NCBI GenBank assembly: GCA_051653605.1
Contig: JBOFWL010000028.1
Span: forward strand, 62,001-126,000
From: JBOFWL01 sp051653605
GTDB lineage: Bacteria > Spirochaetota > Brevinematia > Brevinematales > Brevinemataceae
Direction of reading: 5' to 3'
DNA: 64,000 nt
A program made the position numbers and the translations under genes. The notes under the pieces were generated by a model, which ran no database searches, had not been told where the DNA came from, and saw only the letters and a program-made list of their open reading frames with translations. This document shows, piece by piece, positions 8,242-17,012 of the stretch (positions are counted from its first letter, which is position 1; every line of letters starts with the position of its first letter).

Positions 8242-8565
8242 TTAGTTAGAACCTTTTTTATTGATGGATCGGAGATGACGACCTGGCTTAAAGTAAGGAG
8301 ACTTTCTTGCAGGAACCTTTACGTTTTCATTAGTTTTAGGATTGCGTGCAATGCGAGGTTTTCGCTGACGAATACCAAAAGTACCGAAGCCACGAAGTTC
8401 AATTCGTTCATCTTCATTGAGTTTTTCAATTTCTTTTCTTAGAGTTTCGATGAATTTCGAAACAACAACTGTAAGCTGTTGCTTGGAAACTTTCGACTCT
8501 AAAATTTCCCCATCCTGATGAAGAATATCTACGATATCAGACTTAGTAAGTTTACTCTTTCCCAT
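8242..8565 (-). CDS. HU-family DNA-binding protein
   Basis: A 107-residue histone-like protein that bends and compacts DNA. It has the HU/IHF core with RGFGTFGIRQRKPRIARNP, the signature of the DNA-binding arm, near residues 58-76. The Lys/Arg-rich ends are slightly longer than in a typical 90-residue HU. The gene follows rpsT by 10 bases and shares its promoter. HU versus IHF cannot be separated by eye; a single-gene homodimeric HU is most likely. Confidence 0.9.
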   Translation of the reverse strand: MGKSKLTKSDIVDILHQDGEILESKVSKQQLTVVVSKFIETLRKEIEKLNEDERIELRGFGTFGIRQRKPRIARNPKTNENVKVPARKSPYFKPGRHLRSINKKGSN

Positions 8566-8575
8566 TTAATTCCTC

Positions 8576-8851
8576 CTAACCAGCGTAGGATTTTTTAAAG
8601 AGTAATTCCATAGCAGACTTCATGCGGGAGGTGGTATTTCTAGGGAAGACACCTTTTGTCCAAGCTTTATCTACTTTACTTTTAAAAGTATTAAGTGCTA
8701 CTACTGCCTCATCTAAACTAATTGCTTTTTTCTCAAAAGCAGCTGCGGTATCTCTACGCAAGTGACGGATAAAGGTTTTCACTGCCTTATTACGTTGATT
8801 ACGAATTGCTGCTTGTTTCACTCTAAATTTTGCCGACTTAATATTGGGCAC
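8576..8851 (-). CDS. rpsT: 30S ribosomal protein S20
   Basis: A 91-residue, strongly basic, all-helical protein that binds 16S rRNA early in 30S assembly. The sequence has the S20 pattern: PNIKSAKFRVKQA at the N-terminus, RNKAVKT, and a C-terminal NTTSRMKSAM. The start is GTG at 8851 behind CGGAGGA. It is first in an rpsT-HU unit with a consensus promoter at 8890-8919. Confidence 0.93.
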   Translation of the reverse strand: MPNIKSAKFRVKQAAIRNQRNKAVKTFIRHLRRDTAAAFEKKAISLDEAVVALNTFKSKVDKAWTKGVFPRNTTSRMKSAMELLFKKSYAG

Positions 8852-8889
8852 GAACGTCCTCCGCTAACTATATTCATATATTGGATATA

Positions 8890-8919
8890 ATTATAACTTA
8901 TTTCTTTGTAAATTGTCAA
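8890..8919 (-). promoter_or_regulatory. Promoter of the rpsT-HU unit
   Basis: TTGACA (8919-8914) and TATAAT (8895-8890), 18 bases apart, on the minus strand about 40 bases upstream of the rpsT GTG. Confidence 0.8.
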
Positions 8920-8935
8920 TGAATTTTTAACATTT

Positions 8936-11176
8936 CTACTTTGCCGCTTCCTTTTCTCGTTGTCGTTCTAGACGTCGTTGGCGTTGGCGTTCGGCAAAGC
9001 TCATTTTCTTAGGTTCTACTGGTTCCACCTCGGGAGCATTTGTTGGTTTTACCTCTTGCTTTGGAGCTCGTCTTGGGGGTGCTGCAGGCTTAGCAGGGGC
9101 AGGTTTAGCTGGTGCTGCTGGTGGATCGGCTGGTTTTTCTTCAACAACAGGAGGGGCTGGTGGAGCAGGAATAGGAAGCACTGGCCTATTGGTAACAACA
9201 ACATTTTGGTAGGGGCGATCTGCTTCGGCATTAGGGTCTTCAAACGAGATAAAATCTGTATGGTGGACGGTTTTGGCATCCACTGTATACTCTGTATGAA
9301 AGCTAAGAAAACGATATTTTTGTTGCAAGACATTTGGTTTAAGCATAATATTAGATAAAACAATATTAGTTCGAATGACTTGCCCTCTTTTTAGCGAAGG
9401 AATTGTAATCAGTCGGAACATGTTTGAGCCAGTAAAGTCTACTGTCGGCATTAGTGTGATGCTTAAGTTTGTTACATCCTGTTTGCCTGTATTTTCAAGG
9501 TCGAAGAAGAGAGAATATACATCTGTTGTGTAGCGGGTGGATGTGACAATTTTTTGAGAGACGGGCATTTCCTCAGCTCTCTTTTTAAAGGTAGAAGTTG
9601 TTGTAGCGATGCCAAGCATCCATTCGAAAGCAGGATAACTGCCACGACGTCCAAACATTGCTTTGTAGAGGTCGTTAATGTATAGCCCTCGATAGTCCCC
9701 TAGGCGAGACCACATAAGCGTATCATTTTTCCAGCCATCAATAGGGGAGCCCTCTCCTTCTGCGAAATCATTGTAGTCTATCTGAAGAGAGAATACTACT
9801 CTATCGCGGTATGGGGCAACTACGGTGTTAAGGAAATCCATAACAGCCTGTCGCTCGGAAGTAGAAACTTTTACATCTAAGATAACAAAGCTTACTCCTG
9901 CTGATAAAGTCATCTGTAGTACGGCGGGGTTTTCAAGTAGATCATTATGTGAAAGCATCATAAAGTAGGGTTTGCTTCCTTCTACGGATGAAAGAATATC
10001 TCTCAAAACTCCAACTGCTTTATATTCCTTCCAACGCCTGAACATTGCGTCATCTGTGGGAATATTTCTAGTAATTCTATTAAAAAGATCTCGAAGTTCT
10101 TCGTTATAGGATTCACCCACAAACATTTTTGAGAGCCCAACAAACGTTAGATTATTATTATTTTGCAAGCGAGTTAACATCTGGATAATATCACGGGGGC
10201 GTTTGGCATCATTGAGAGATACAATACTGCGTTCTGCCTGCCCTGATCCAGAAGTATTATTCTTTGTTTCTAAATAATCTAGGCGAGAAATATCCATTCC
10301 GTCTAGTTCCATCATCTGAACAATAAGCCCAGTTTTAATATTTCTTTGAGAAAGCAATCCAGCAATACTTTCGCTTTCGGATATTTTTTCTTCGTCCCAA
10401 ATCTCGTTATCATTGACGCCATAAGTTTTACTAAAAGCGCCTTGCAGAATAACAGCATCAACATTTAGTAAAGGCATCCATTCGTGAATAGAAGAAAACA
10501 GTGCTTCTTTATTATTGGGAGCTAAAATCCGGCGTTGGCTTACAGGTTCTTTTGATTCTAATCCTAAAAAAATCGAAGCTATAGGCAAGGTGTAGCTTGG
10601 TTTAGGGTTGTTGATCCACAAGAAAAGATTTTGATGAATCGGAACCGAAAACGCGCTATATTGCACCTCAAATTTTGCGGTAATTCTTCCTTGGTAGGTA
10701 CTATCCCCTGGAAGAAAATCGGCACTATAAAGTTTTTGTATAGAATTAAATTGTAGAGGGATGATTGTTCTATTATAAATATCAGGCATAGGCGAGCCAT
10801 CTTCTTTATAAACGCGAACGGTAGGAAGAAGATTCGAGGCGATCTTTCCCGTTTTTTTATCAGATAGAGCAAGTGTAAGCGGTATCGATTGATAAGGAGC
10901 ATAATTTTGGTTTTCAGAAGAAAACACAATAGCATAGGGAGATTTAAGATTATCTCGAAGCATCTCGCCTTCTGTTCCTTGAATCACATCATACTGGGGG
11001 AGTTCTTTTTCAAGGATGGCTAATGATTTATCATTAAATATAATAAAAACAAAGGGTGAAAGCCATAACAGTAACGCTGTAGACAAAAGAGCAAGAATAA
11101 ATTTGTAGGATACTCGCGGAGTATTATTTTCGGAGGCGGGCAAAAGAACCTCCATAAACAGGTTGTTTTCGTTCAA
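8936..11176 (-). CDS. Large membrane-anchored protein of unknown function
   Basis: A 746-residue protein. One transmembrane segment (about 27-47) anchors an extracytoplasmic body. Residues 55-190 look like beta-rich domains. Residues 215-530 have the spacing of a TIM-barrel glycosidase-like fold (VILQGAF, NIKTGLIVQM, SFVILDVKV), but I cannot identify catalytic residues. A second beta domain follows. The C-terminal 110 residues are Pro/Ala/Lys-rich and end in a highly charged Arg/Glu/Lys helix, possibly a wall- or membrane-binding tail. The TTG at 11176 is the longest start and overlaps the upstream gene by 53 bases. An ATG at 11155 is an alternative, and neither has a strong ribosome site. 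Confidence 0.6.
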   Translation of the reverse strand: MNENNLFMEVLLPASENNTPRVSYKFILALLSTALLLWLSPFVFIIFNDKSLAILEKELPQYDVIQGTEGEMLRDNLKSPYAIVFSSENQNYAPYQSIPLTLALSDKKTGKIASNLLPTVRVYKEDGSPMPDIYNRTIIPLQFNSIQKLYSADFLPGDSTYQGRITAKFEVQYSAFSVPIHQNLFLWINNPKPSYTLPIASIFLGLESKEPVSQRRILAPNNKEALFSSIHEWMPLLNVDAVILQGAFSKTYGVNDNEIWDEEKISESESIAGLLSQRNIKTGLIVQMMELDGMDISRLDYLETKNNTSGSGQAERSIVSLNDAKRPRDIIQMLTRLQNNNNLTFVGLSKMFVGESYNEELRDLFNRITRNIPTDDAMFRRWKEYKAVGVLRDILSSVEGSKPYFMMLSHNDLLENPAVLQMTLSAGVSFVILDVKVSTSERQAVMDFLNTVVAPYRDRVVFSLQIDYNDFAEGEGSPIDGWKNDTLMWSRLGDYRGLYINDLYKAMFGRRGSYPAFEWMLGIATTTSTFKKRAEEMPVSQKIVTSTRYTTDVYSLFFDLENTGKQDVTNLSITLMPTVDFTGSNMFRLITIPSLKRGQVIRTNIVLSNIMLKPNVLQQKYRFLSFHTEYTVDAKTVHHTDFISFEDPNAEADRPYQNVVVTNRPVLPIPAPPAPPVVEEKPADPPAAPAKPAPAKPAAPPRRAPKQEVKPTNAPEVEPVEPKKMSFAERQRQRRLERQREKEAAK

Positions 11177-11381
11177 GATTTAGTGTTCCTAGGTGAATAA
11201 ATACCTTGATAAAAGGATACCCTATAAGTAATAATATAGACATAGCAAATAGAAAACTATAGATCGAGATTGATACGCGAGATAACAACCTTGTATCGAG
11301 GAGAAATGCAAAAAACACAGACGACAAAGCCACTGCCCCCCCTGTGATAGCAAATAATATCATTCTCAATGCTAAAATCAT
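11124..11381 (-). CDS. Small two-helix membrane protein
   Basis: An 85-residue protein with two hydrophobic segments (about 5-27 and 38-62) and a short basic C-terminus; no family recognised. The start at 11381 is chosen because AAAGGGGG lies just upstream; the frame remains open for 27 more codons, but these overlap the promoter. It is the first gene of a unit with the 746-residue protein, whose start lies inside it, so the two are probably translationally coupled and may work together at the membrane. Confidence 0.65.
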   Translation of the reverse strand: MILALRMILFAITGGAVALSSVFFAFLLDTRLLSRVSISIYSFLFAMSILLLIGYPFIKVFIHLGTLNLERKQPVYGGSFARLRK

Positions 11382-11408
11382 ACTTCCCCCTTTATGTAGG
11401 TTACTTAG

Positions 11409-11437
11409 ATTATAGTTAATTTTGTGAGTTGTGTCAA
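11409..11437 (-). promoter_or_regulatory. Consensus promoter for the 11381-8936 unit
   Basis: TTGACA (11437-11432), 17 bases, TATAAT (11414-11409) on the minus strand, about 30 bases before the ATG at 11381. Confidence 0.8.
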
Positions 11438-11501
11438 ATGAATCTTTGCGGTATTTAAGCAAAAAGGCTTGTAAACCGATAAATATATGAGAGGAATAAT
11501 T

Positions 11502-12323
11502 ATGATTTCTACAGTTTACATTGCTGGTTTAGGGCTCATTGGTGGGTCTATTGCCAAGAAATTATCAACTTTCAGTAATTTTCGCATACTGGGTGAAGAC
11601 AACAATGCAGCTACTCAAGCAGAATCTGGGCTGTACGCACAGGCTTTAGAAGAAGCCGACATCATTTTTTTATGTCTTCCCCCATCAATGGTGGGTGATT
11701 ACCTCAAAAAAAACCTTTCTTTATTTAAAAAAGGGGCGATTATCGCCAATTGTGCAGGGGTTCAGTCTCATTTTTTTGAAGAATGGGGTATTTTATTCGA
11801 GAGAGGAGTGGAGCTGATAGGCGCCCACCCTATGATGGGATCAGAAAAGGCGGGGTTTTCCCACTCGGATAGCCACTTATTCGAAGGAGGCTCGCTTATT
11901 TTGTGCGTTACCGAGAAAAATAATCCTGAGGCATTGCTGGATACTACCAATTTTCTAAAGGAATACCTAGGGTTTCATCATATTTACGTCACTGATCCTC
12001 AAAAGCACGATTCAGCAATGGCATTTGTGTCTCAACTACCTCATGTTCTTTCCGTCTTACTAATGCAAGCTCAACCAGACGACGTTGCTCAATTTGCGGG
12101 AACATCTCTAAAAGAAATGACACGTATCGCAGAAATCAATACTAAATTATGGACAGACCTATTCTTAGAGAATAAAAACCCTCTTATTGAGGTGCTTCAA
12201 TGCTATGAAAACAAACTTTCAGAGTTCAAAAACATGCTGATAGAAGAAAATCAAAAGGGTCTCGAAGCCATTCTAAACCAGTCTACCGAAAAAAAAAGTT
12301 TGTTCTTTTCTAAAAAGGGTTGA
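11502..12323 (+). CDS. tyrA: Prephenate dehydrogenase (tyrosine branch)
   Basis: A 273-residue NAD(P)-dependent enzyme that converts prephenate to 4-hydroxyphenylpyruvate. It opens with the Rossmann fingerprint GLGLIGGS (about residues 8-15). GAHPMMGSEKAGF near 105-117 and the DPQKHDSAMAFVSQLPH helix are typical of TyrA. There is no chorismate mutase or ACT domain. The ATG at 11502 is preferred over the in-frame ATG at 11487 because AGAGG precedes it at good spacing. It lies just upstream of the shikimate operon; the operon promoter overlaps its stop codon, so tyrA is probably transcribed separately but may read through into the leader. Confidence 0.88.
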   Translation: MISTVYIAGLGLIGGSIAKKLSTFSNFRILGEDNNAATQAESGLYAQALEEADIIFLCLPPSMVGDYLKKNLSLFKKGAIIANCAGVQSHFFEEWGILFERGVELIGAHPMMGSEKAGFSHSDSHLFEGGSLILCVTEKNNPEALLDTTNFLKEYLGFHHIYVTDPQKHDSAMAFVSQLPHVLSVLLMQAQPDDVAQFAGTSLKEMTRIAEINTKLWTDLFLENKNPLIEVLQCYENKLSEFKNMLIEENQKGLEAILNQSTEKKSLFFSKKG

Positions 12324-12349
12324 TTTATATCAAAAAAACATGGTATACT
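12320..12349 (+). promoter_or_regulatory. Promoter of the aromatic leader and shikimate operon
   Basis: TTGATT (12320-12325), 18 bases, TATACT (12344-12349) with TGG before the -10 (extended form). The expected start is near 12356, 20 bases before the leader peptide ATG. The -35 overlaps the tyrA stop. Confidence 0.75.
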
Positions 12350-12375
12350 AAGTTAGTTAAATCGAGAGGAATCTT

Positions 12376-12444
12376 ATGATCCGCTTAATGCAAGCTTTTT
12401 ATTTTTACTTTTTTAGAATGTGCCGCTCTGCTGTCGTAAAATAA
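12376..12444 (+). CDS. Phe/Tyr leader peptide of the shikimate operon
   Basis: A 22-codon reading frame with ATG at 12376 behind GAGAGGA and stop TAA at 12442. Codons 8-13 encode FYFYFF, four Phe and two Tyr in a row, which is far from chance in a 22-residue peptide. It lies between the operon promoter and a terminator hairpin. By analogy with pheA and pheST leaders, ribosome stalling at these codons when charged tRNA-Phe or tRNA-Tyr is scarce should favour the antiterminator. It is not homologous to the E. coli pheA leader at sequence level beyond the Phe run. Confidence 0.88.
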   Translation: MIRLMQAFYFYFFRMCRSAVVK

Positions 12445-12527
12445 AATACTACCGCAGGTCGGCATTTATGCAAGGCTTGCGATTATAAAAAAATCAAACC
12501 CGTAGGCCTAGAGCTTACGGGTTTTTT
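12421..12527 (+). promoter_or_regulatory. Transcription attenuator of the shikimate operon
   Basis: Region 1 (TGCCG and CTGC within 12420-12430), at the end of the peptide, pairs with region 2 (GCAG and CGGCA within 12453-12465). GGCTTGCG (12474-12481) can pair over 8 bp, with two wobbles, with CGTAGGCC (12501-12508), which overlaps the 5' arm of the terminator. The terminator is AACCCGTA (12497-12504) with TACGGGTT (12516-12523) plus a run of T. So a ribosome-controlled choice between terminator and antiterminator is possible. The pairing was done by hand, without energies. Confidence 0.8.
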
Positions 12528-12625
12528 GTATGGTAAGGAAGGACAATATGTCGGTCAATAAAACAAGCTCGGGGCAGCTTAAGCCTCAACAAGAAAATAA
12601 TAAAACTCCAAAGGAGGACGAACGA

Positions 12626-13651
12626 ATGATCGTTGTTTTGAAAAGTGATGTCAAAAAAGAGGATATTATAAGCCTCCACGAGCTTATTAAAAGTCACGGG
12701 CTCTCAACCAAGGATATGGATGGAGAGGGTAAATCCGTTGTCGGAGTTATCGGGGATCGTACAAAGCTCGACCCTCGTGTTGTTGAAGCTCACCACGCAG
12801 TTGAAAAAATCATCTTTGTGCAAGAACCCTTCAAGCTTGCGAGTAAGAATTTCAATCATATTGATACAGTTGTTGATGTATCTGGAGTAAAAGTAGGGCG
12901 AGGGCACTTAGCGTTGATTGCAGGGCCTTGTTCTATTGAAAGCCTCGATCAAATGCGCGAGATCGCGTTATCAACCAAAGCTAGTGGCGCAAATATGTTG
13001 CGTGGCGGGGCATTCAAGCCAAGAAGCTCCCCCTACTCTTTCCAAGGATTAGGCGTGAATGGGCTAGATATACTTGCAAAAGCGGGGCAAGATGCTGGCT
13101 TACCCATCGTTACAGAGCTGATGGCAAGCGAATTTCTACCCGAATTTATCGAAAAAGTCGATCTCATCCAGATTGGCGCCCGAAATATGCAAAATTACGA
13201 GCTTCTGAAAAAAATTGGGAAGACAAACAAACCTATTTTGCTTAAACGAGGTCTATCAGCCACATACGAAGAATGGTTGATGAGTGCCGAATACATCCTC
13301 AGTGGAGGAAATCAAAACGTTATTCTCTGCGAACGTGGCATCCGCACCTTCGAAACCTACACGCGTAATACGCTAGATATCCAAGCTATCCCCGTCATCA
13401 AAAAACTTTCACATCTTCCTATTATTATCGATCCATCGCACGCTGGTGGGCAATGGTGGATGGTAGATACAATGGCGAAAGCCTCTTTAGCGGCGGGAGC
13501 AGACGGAATTATGGTGGAAGTGCACCAAGATCCAGAGAATGCATGGAGTGATGGGCCTCAATGCCTGCGTTTAGACCGTTTTCGAAGCTTATCTAACGAC
13601 TTAAAATTACTTAATACGGCGTTAAACCCCGATGTCGCGGCTAGAGTTTAA
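12626..13651 (+). CDS. 3-deoxy-7-phosphoheptulonate (DAHP) synthase, type I-beta
   Basis: A 341-residue enzyme for the first shikimate step (PEP + erythrose-4-phosphate). It has the N-terminal ferredoxin-like regulatory domain starting MIVVLKSDVKKEDI, seen in the Thermotoga enzyme, where Tyr or Phe binding inhibits. The catalytic barrel follows with AGPCSIES, MLRGGAFKPRSSPYSF, LLKRGL and DPSHAGG. The ATG at 12626 has a perfect AAAGGAGG site and matches the family start. An in-frame ATG at 12548, also with a fair site, would add 26 hydrophilic residues. It is the first enzyme gene behind the Phe/Tyr attenuator and overlaps aroB by 20 bases. The symbol aroF or aroA(G) depends on convention and is left blank. 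Confidence 0.93.
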   Translation: MIVVLKSDVKKEDIISLHELIKSHGLSTKDMDGEGKSVVGVIGDRTKLDPRVVEAHHAVEKIIFVQEPFKLASKNFNHIDTVVDVSGVKVGRGHLALIAGPCSIESLDQMREIALSTKASGANMLRGGAFKPRSSPYSFQGLGVNGLDILAKAGQDAGLPIVTELMASEFLPEFIEKVDLIQIGARNMQNYELLKKIGKTNKPILLKRGLSATYEEWLMSAEYILSGGNQNVILCERGIRTFETYTRNTLDIQAIPVIKKLSHLPIIIDPSHAGGQWWMVDTMAKASLAAGADGIMVEVHQDPENAWSDGPQCLRLDRFRSLSNDLKLLNTALNPDVAARV

Positions 13652-14663
13652 GCTTACGGCAGGCTCATACCCTGTTATCATCACCCAAAAAAACCTAACT
13701 GAAGAACTACAAAAGTTAATCCATGGCAAACAAGCCACTATCATCACTGATGAAACTATCTCAAATTTATATGGGGATAGTTTGGCAAAAGAGCTGGCTT
13801 GTTCTGTCATCGTGGTTCCGGCGGGGGAGCAAAGTAAAAGTTGGTCTCAAGCAGGAAAAGTGATTGAGCAGCTTGCCGAAAAAGGTCTTAGTCGAAGCTC
13901 GATTATCATCGCCCTTGGAGGAGGAGTTATCGGAGATTTAGCTGGTTTTGTGGCATCGGTGTACTTGCGTGGTATCGATTATATACAAGTGCCCACAACG
14001 CTTCTTTCTCAAATTGATTCTTCTATGGGTGGGAAAACAGGGCTAAATCTTGACAGCGGTAAGAATTTAGTAGGGGCTTTTCATCAACCAAAAGCGGTCG
14101 TCATAGCGACAAGCCTCTTGCAAAGCCTACCCACTGCCGATTTTATTGACGGGCTAGCGGAGATGATAAAGTATGGCTTTATCCACGATGCGAGTATTCT
14201 TGAAGATTTAGAAAAATATTCTGGGCTAGAAGAACTCCATCATCACCTAGAAGAACTGATACTAAAATGTTGCTCTATAAAGAAAAAAGTAGTCGAAGAA
14301 GACGAATTTGATACAGGCATAAGGATGACCTTAAACTTCGGGCATACTTTAGGTCACGCCATAGAGAAATCATACGGGCTTAGCCATGGACGTAGCGTAA
14401 GCCTAGGAATGATGCTGATTTCACAAATTGCCGTGAATAAAAAACTTGTAGCGCCGACGACTCTCAAAAAGTTGGAAAAACTACTAATAAAATATGGCTT
14501 ACCTGTAGATACAAGGGCTTACTCTATGGAGAATCTTCTCGATTACGTAGGGCGGGACAAAAAAAATATAAATGGGCGTCTGCACCTCGTGCTTTGCCCA
14601 AACCCTGGGGAAAGTATCATCTACCCCGTGGATTTTTCATTTTTTGATAAGGGGACAAAATGA
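13632..14663 (+). CDS. aroB: 3-dehydroquinate synthase
   Basis: A 343-residue NAD- and metal-dependent enzyme that cyclises DAHP to 3-dehydroquinate. Clear motifs are ALGGGVIGDLAGFVASVYLRG (about 96-116, the NAD-binding region), QIDSSMGGKTGLN, the metal-binding Glu in DGLAEMIKYG, and NFGHTLGHAIE with metal-binding histidine. The length is normal. The start lies inside the DAHP synthase gene and the stop overlaps aroA by 4 bases, so translation is coupled. Confidence 0.95.
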   Translation: MSRLEFKLTAGSYPVIITQKNLTEELQKLIHGKQATIITDETISNLYGDSLAKELACSVIVVPAGEQSKSWSQAGKVIEQLAEKGLSRSSIIIALGGGVIGDLAGFVASVYLRGIDYIQVPTTLLSQIDSSMGGKTGLNLDSGKNLVGAFHQPKAVVIATSLLQSLPTADFIDGLAEMIKYGFIHDASILEDLEKYSGLEELHHHLEELILKCCSIKKKVVEEDEFDTGIRMTLNFGHTLGHAIEKSYGLSHGRSVSLGMMLISQIAVNKKLVAPTTLKKLEKLLIKYGLPVDTRAYSMENLLDYVGRDKKNINGRLHLVLCPNPGESIIYPVDFSFFDKGTK

Positions 14664-15925
14664 TAATTTATCCTTCGATTTTAAAGGGAGAAGTGAAGAT
14701 TCCACCCTCCAAAAGCATGGCACATCGAGCTATTATTTGTGCTGCACTAGCAAAAGGCGAAAGTATTATCGAAAATGTTGACTACTCCGACGACATCCTT
14801 GCAACAATGGGAGCAATGGAAGCCCTAGGCGCAACAATACATCGAGACGGCTCTACTCTCACTATAAACGGAGAAAATTCATTAAAATCAGGTGATTGTA
14901 GCATTCAATGTAATGAATCTGGGTCTACACTGCGGTTTATCGTGCCGATAAGCCTATTAAAAGAAGGTTCTACCCGATTTTTAGGCACGTCAAGGCTGGG
15001 AGAACGCCCACTCACCCCTTATAAAGATATCTGTAAACAACAAAATATCCACTTTGAAGCCAATAATCCAGGTTTAGACACCGTAGTAAACGGAAAACTA
15101 AAGGCTGGAGAATTTACTATTGCAGGAAATATTAGCTCTCAGTTTATCTCGGGTCTATGCTTCACCCTGCCCCTGCTGGAAGGCGACAGCATCATCCACA
15201 TCGAAGGAGAGCTGGAATCTCGCTCGTACACCGACATGACCTTGCAAATGTTGAAACACTTCGGCATCGAAATTATTTGTAACGATTATAAAGAATTTAA
15301 AATCAAAGGGGGGCAACGCTACCTCCCAGGCCGCTACGAAGTTGAGGCGGATTTTTCCCAAAGTGCATTCTTTTTTGTGATGGGAGCACTTAGCGAAGGA
15401 ATGACGCTGCTTGGGCTCAACCCCCAGTCTAAACAAGGCGACAAAGCAGTGGTCTCTCTCCTCAAAAAAATGAATGCGCAAATAACGCTTCAAAACAATA
15501 GCTATATCGTTTCTCCATCTACACTTAAAGGCACAACTATTGATGCCTCCGACTGCCCCGACATCATACCGGTTCTGGCAATGGCGGCGGCATGTGCTGA
15601 AGGGCAAACTGTTATCAAAAATGCACAGCGGCTTCGCATTAAAGAATCCGACAGGCTAAGTGCGGTGTTTACAGAACTTAGCACCCTTGGAGCGAAAGTT
15701 TTAGAATTGCCGGATGGATTGATAATTGATGGAGTTGCATCGTTGGGAGGAGGGAAAGTCTCGTCGTGGAATGATCATCGTATCGCAATGAGCCTAGCCT
15801 CAATTAGCCCTAAATGCAAGGGTAATCTAGAGTTAGACAACCACCACTGCACTGCTAAGTCTTTTCCATCGTTTTGGGAAGTTTTCCGTTCTCTTGGTGG
15901 GAAAACCGACTTAGTAGGAGGGTAA
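14660..15925 (+). CDS. aroA: 5-enolpyruvylshikimate-3-phosphate synthase
   Basis: A 421-residue enzyme that transfers enolpyruvate from PEP to shikimate-3-phosphate; it is the target of glyphosate. The N-terminal PPSKSMAHRA, the NESGSTLRF loop, TSRLGERPLTPY, and RIKESDRL near the C-terminus are diagnostic. It overlaps aroB as ATGA. The PEP-site loop reads GTSRLGERP rather than the E. coli G-T-A-M-R-P, suggesting a class II-like enzyme, though I cannot judge inhibitor sensitivity. Confidence 0.95.
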   Translation: MIIYPSILKGEVKIPPSKSMAHRAIICAALAKGESIIENVDYSDDILATMGAMEALGATIHRDGSTLTINGENSLKSGDCSIQCNESGSTLRFIVPISLLKEGSTRFLGTSRLGERPLTPYKDICKQQNIHFEANNPGLDTVVNGKLKAGEFTIAGNISSQFISGLCFTLPLLEGDSIIHIEGELESRSYTDMTLQMLKHFGIEIICNDYKEFKIKGGQRYLPGRYEVEADFSQSAFFFVMGALSEGMTLLGLNPQSKQGDKAVVSLLKKMNAQITLQNNSYIVSPSTLKGTTIDASDCPDIIPVLAMAAACAEGQTVIKNAQRLRIKESDRLSAVFTELSTLGAKVLELPDGLIIDGVASLGGGKVSSWNDHRIAMSLASISPKCKGNLELDNHHCTAKSFPSFWEVFRSLGGKTDLVGG

Positions 15926-15926
15926 T

Positions 15927-17012
15927 ATGGCATCTCAATGGGGAAAGTACTTAGAGTTGAGTATATTTGGCGAAAGTCATGGGCGTGGGCTGGGGATGAT
16001 TATGGGGCGATTACCAGCTGGCCTCGACATCGATACGGAATTTATTGGTAACGAAATGAAACGGCGAGCCCCTGGCCAGAGTAATCTCAGCACCCCGCGA
16101 AAAGAAGCCGACCAAATAGAAATCTTCAGCGGTGTTCTTAATGGGAAAACCACCGGAGCCCCGTTAAGCGTGTTTATCTCTAATACGGATACACGTTCAA
16201 AAGATTATACAAATATGCAAACTCTTCTACGTCCTGCACATAGCGATTATCCAGCAGGGGTTAAATATAAAAATCATAATGATATCCGAGGCGGAGGGCA
16301 TTTTTCTGGGCGACTAACGGCTCCTCTGGTCTGTGCTGGAGCGATCGCAAAGCTTGCCCTGCAAAAACAAGGTATTCATGTGGGATCTCGCATTGCTTCT
16401 ATCGCAAACATCCACGACCCCCTCAAAGAAGACGTAAGCTTAGCCCACCTCGAGGCATGGAAAAATAGTTCTTTTCCTACATCAAACCCAGAAATCCGCT
16501 CTCAAATGGAAGAACGTATCCTCAATGCCAAAAACAATCTCGATTCCGTAGGCGGCACAATCGAAGTATGGGCATTAGGCATGCCCGCAGGCATCGGCGA
16601 GCCATTTTTTTACTCCCTGGAAAGCTCCCTGGCCTCGCTTGTGTTTTCTGTGCCTGGTGTCAAGGGTCTAGAGTTCGGGGCAGGCTTCTTGCTTTCGGAA
16701 ATGTTAGGGTCTCAAGCAAACAACACATATCGCATGGAAAATCAACAGCTTGTTGTTAAAAATAATATTCAAGGTGGCATTTTGGGAGGAATAACGATAG
16801 GCGCGCCTATCTCCTTTCGAGTGGCAATTAAGCCTACCGCCTCTATCGGAAAACCCCAAGAAACCGTAAATATCCAAACTTTAAAAAATGAAACGCTAGA
16901 ACTTGTTGGCAGACACGACCCATGTATCGTGCCAAGAGCATGCGTTGTACTCGAAGCGGTAGCAGCTATCAGCCTTTGGGATATGATATTAGGAGTAAAG
17001 CATGAATCTTGA
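15927..17012 (+). CDS. aroC: Chorismate synthase
   Basis: A 361-residue enzyme that makes chorismate from EPSP using reduced FMN. It starts with the family signature FGESHGRGLGMIMGRLPAG and contains the conserved RPAHSDYPAGVKY and RGGGHFSGR segments and the C-terminal GRHDPCIVPRA. It begins 2 bases after aroA with GGAGGG in the aroA end, and its 3' end overlaps pheA by 11 bases. Confidence 0.95.
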   Translation: MASQWGKYLELSIFGESHGRGLGMIMGRLPAGLDIDTEFIGNEMKRRAPGQSNLSTPRKEADQIEIFSGVLNGKTTGAPLSVFISNTDTRSKDYTNMQTLLRPAHSDYPAGVKYKNHNDIRGGGHFSGRLTAPLVCAGAIAKLALQKQGIHVGSRIASIANIHDPLKEDVSLAHLEAWKNSSFPTSNPEIRSQMEERILNAKNNLDSVGGTIEVWALGMPAGIGEPFFYSLESSLASLVFSVPGVKGLEFGAGFLLSEMLGSQANNTYRMENQQLVVKNNIQGGILGGITIGAPISFRVAIKPTASIGKPQETVNIQTLKNETLELVGRHDPCIVPRACVVLEAVAAISLWDMILGVKHES

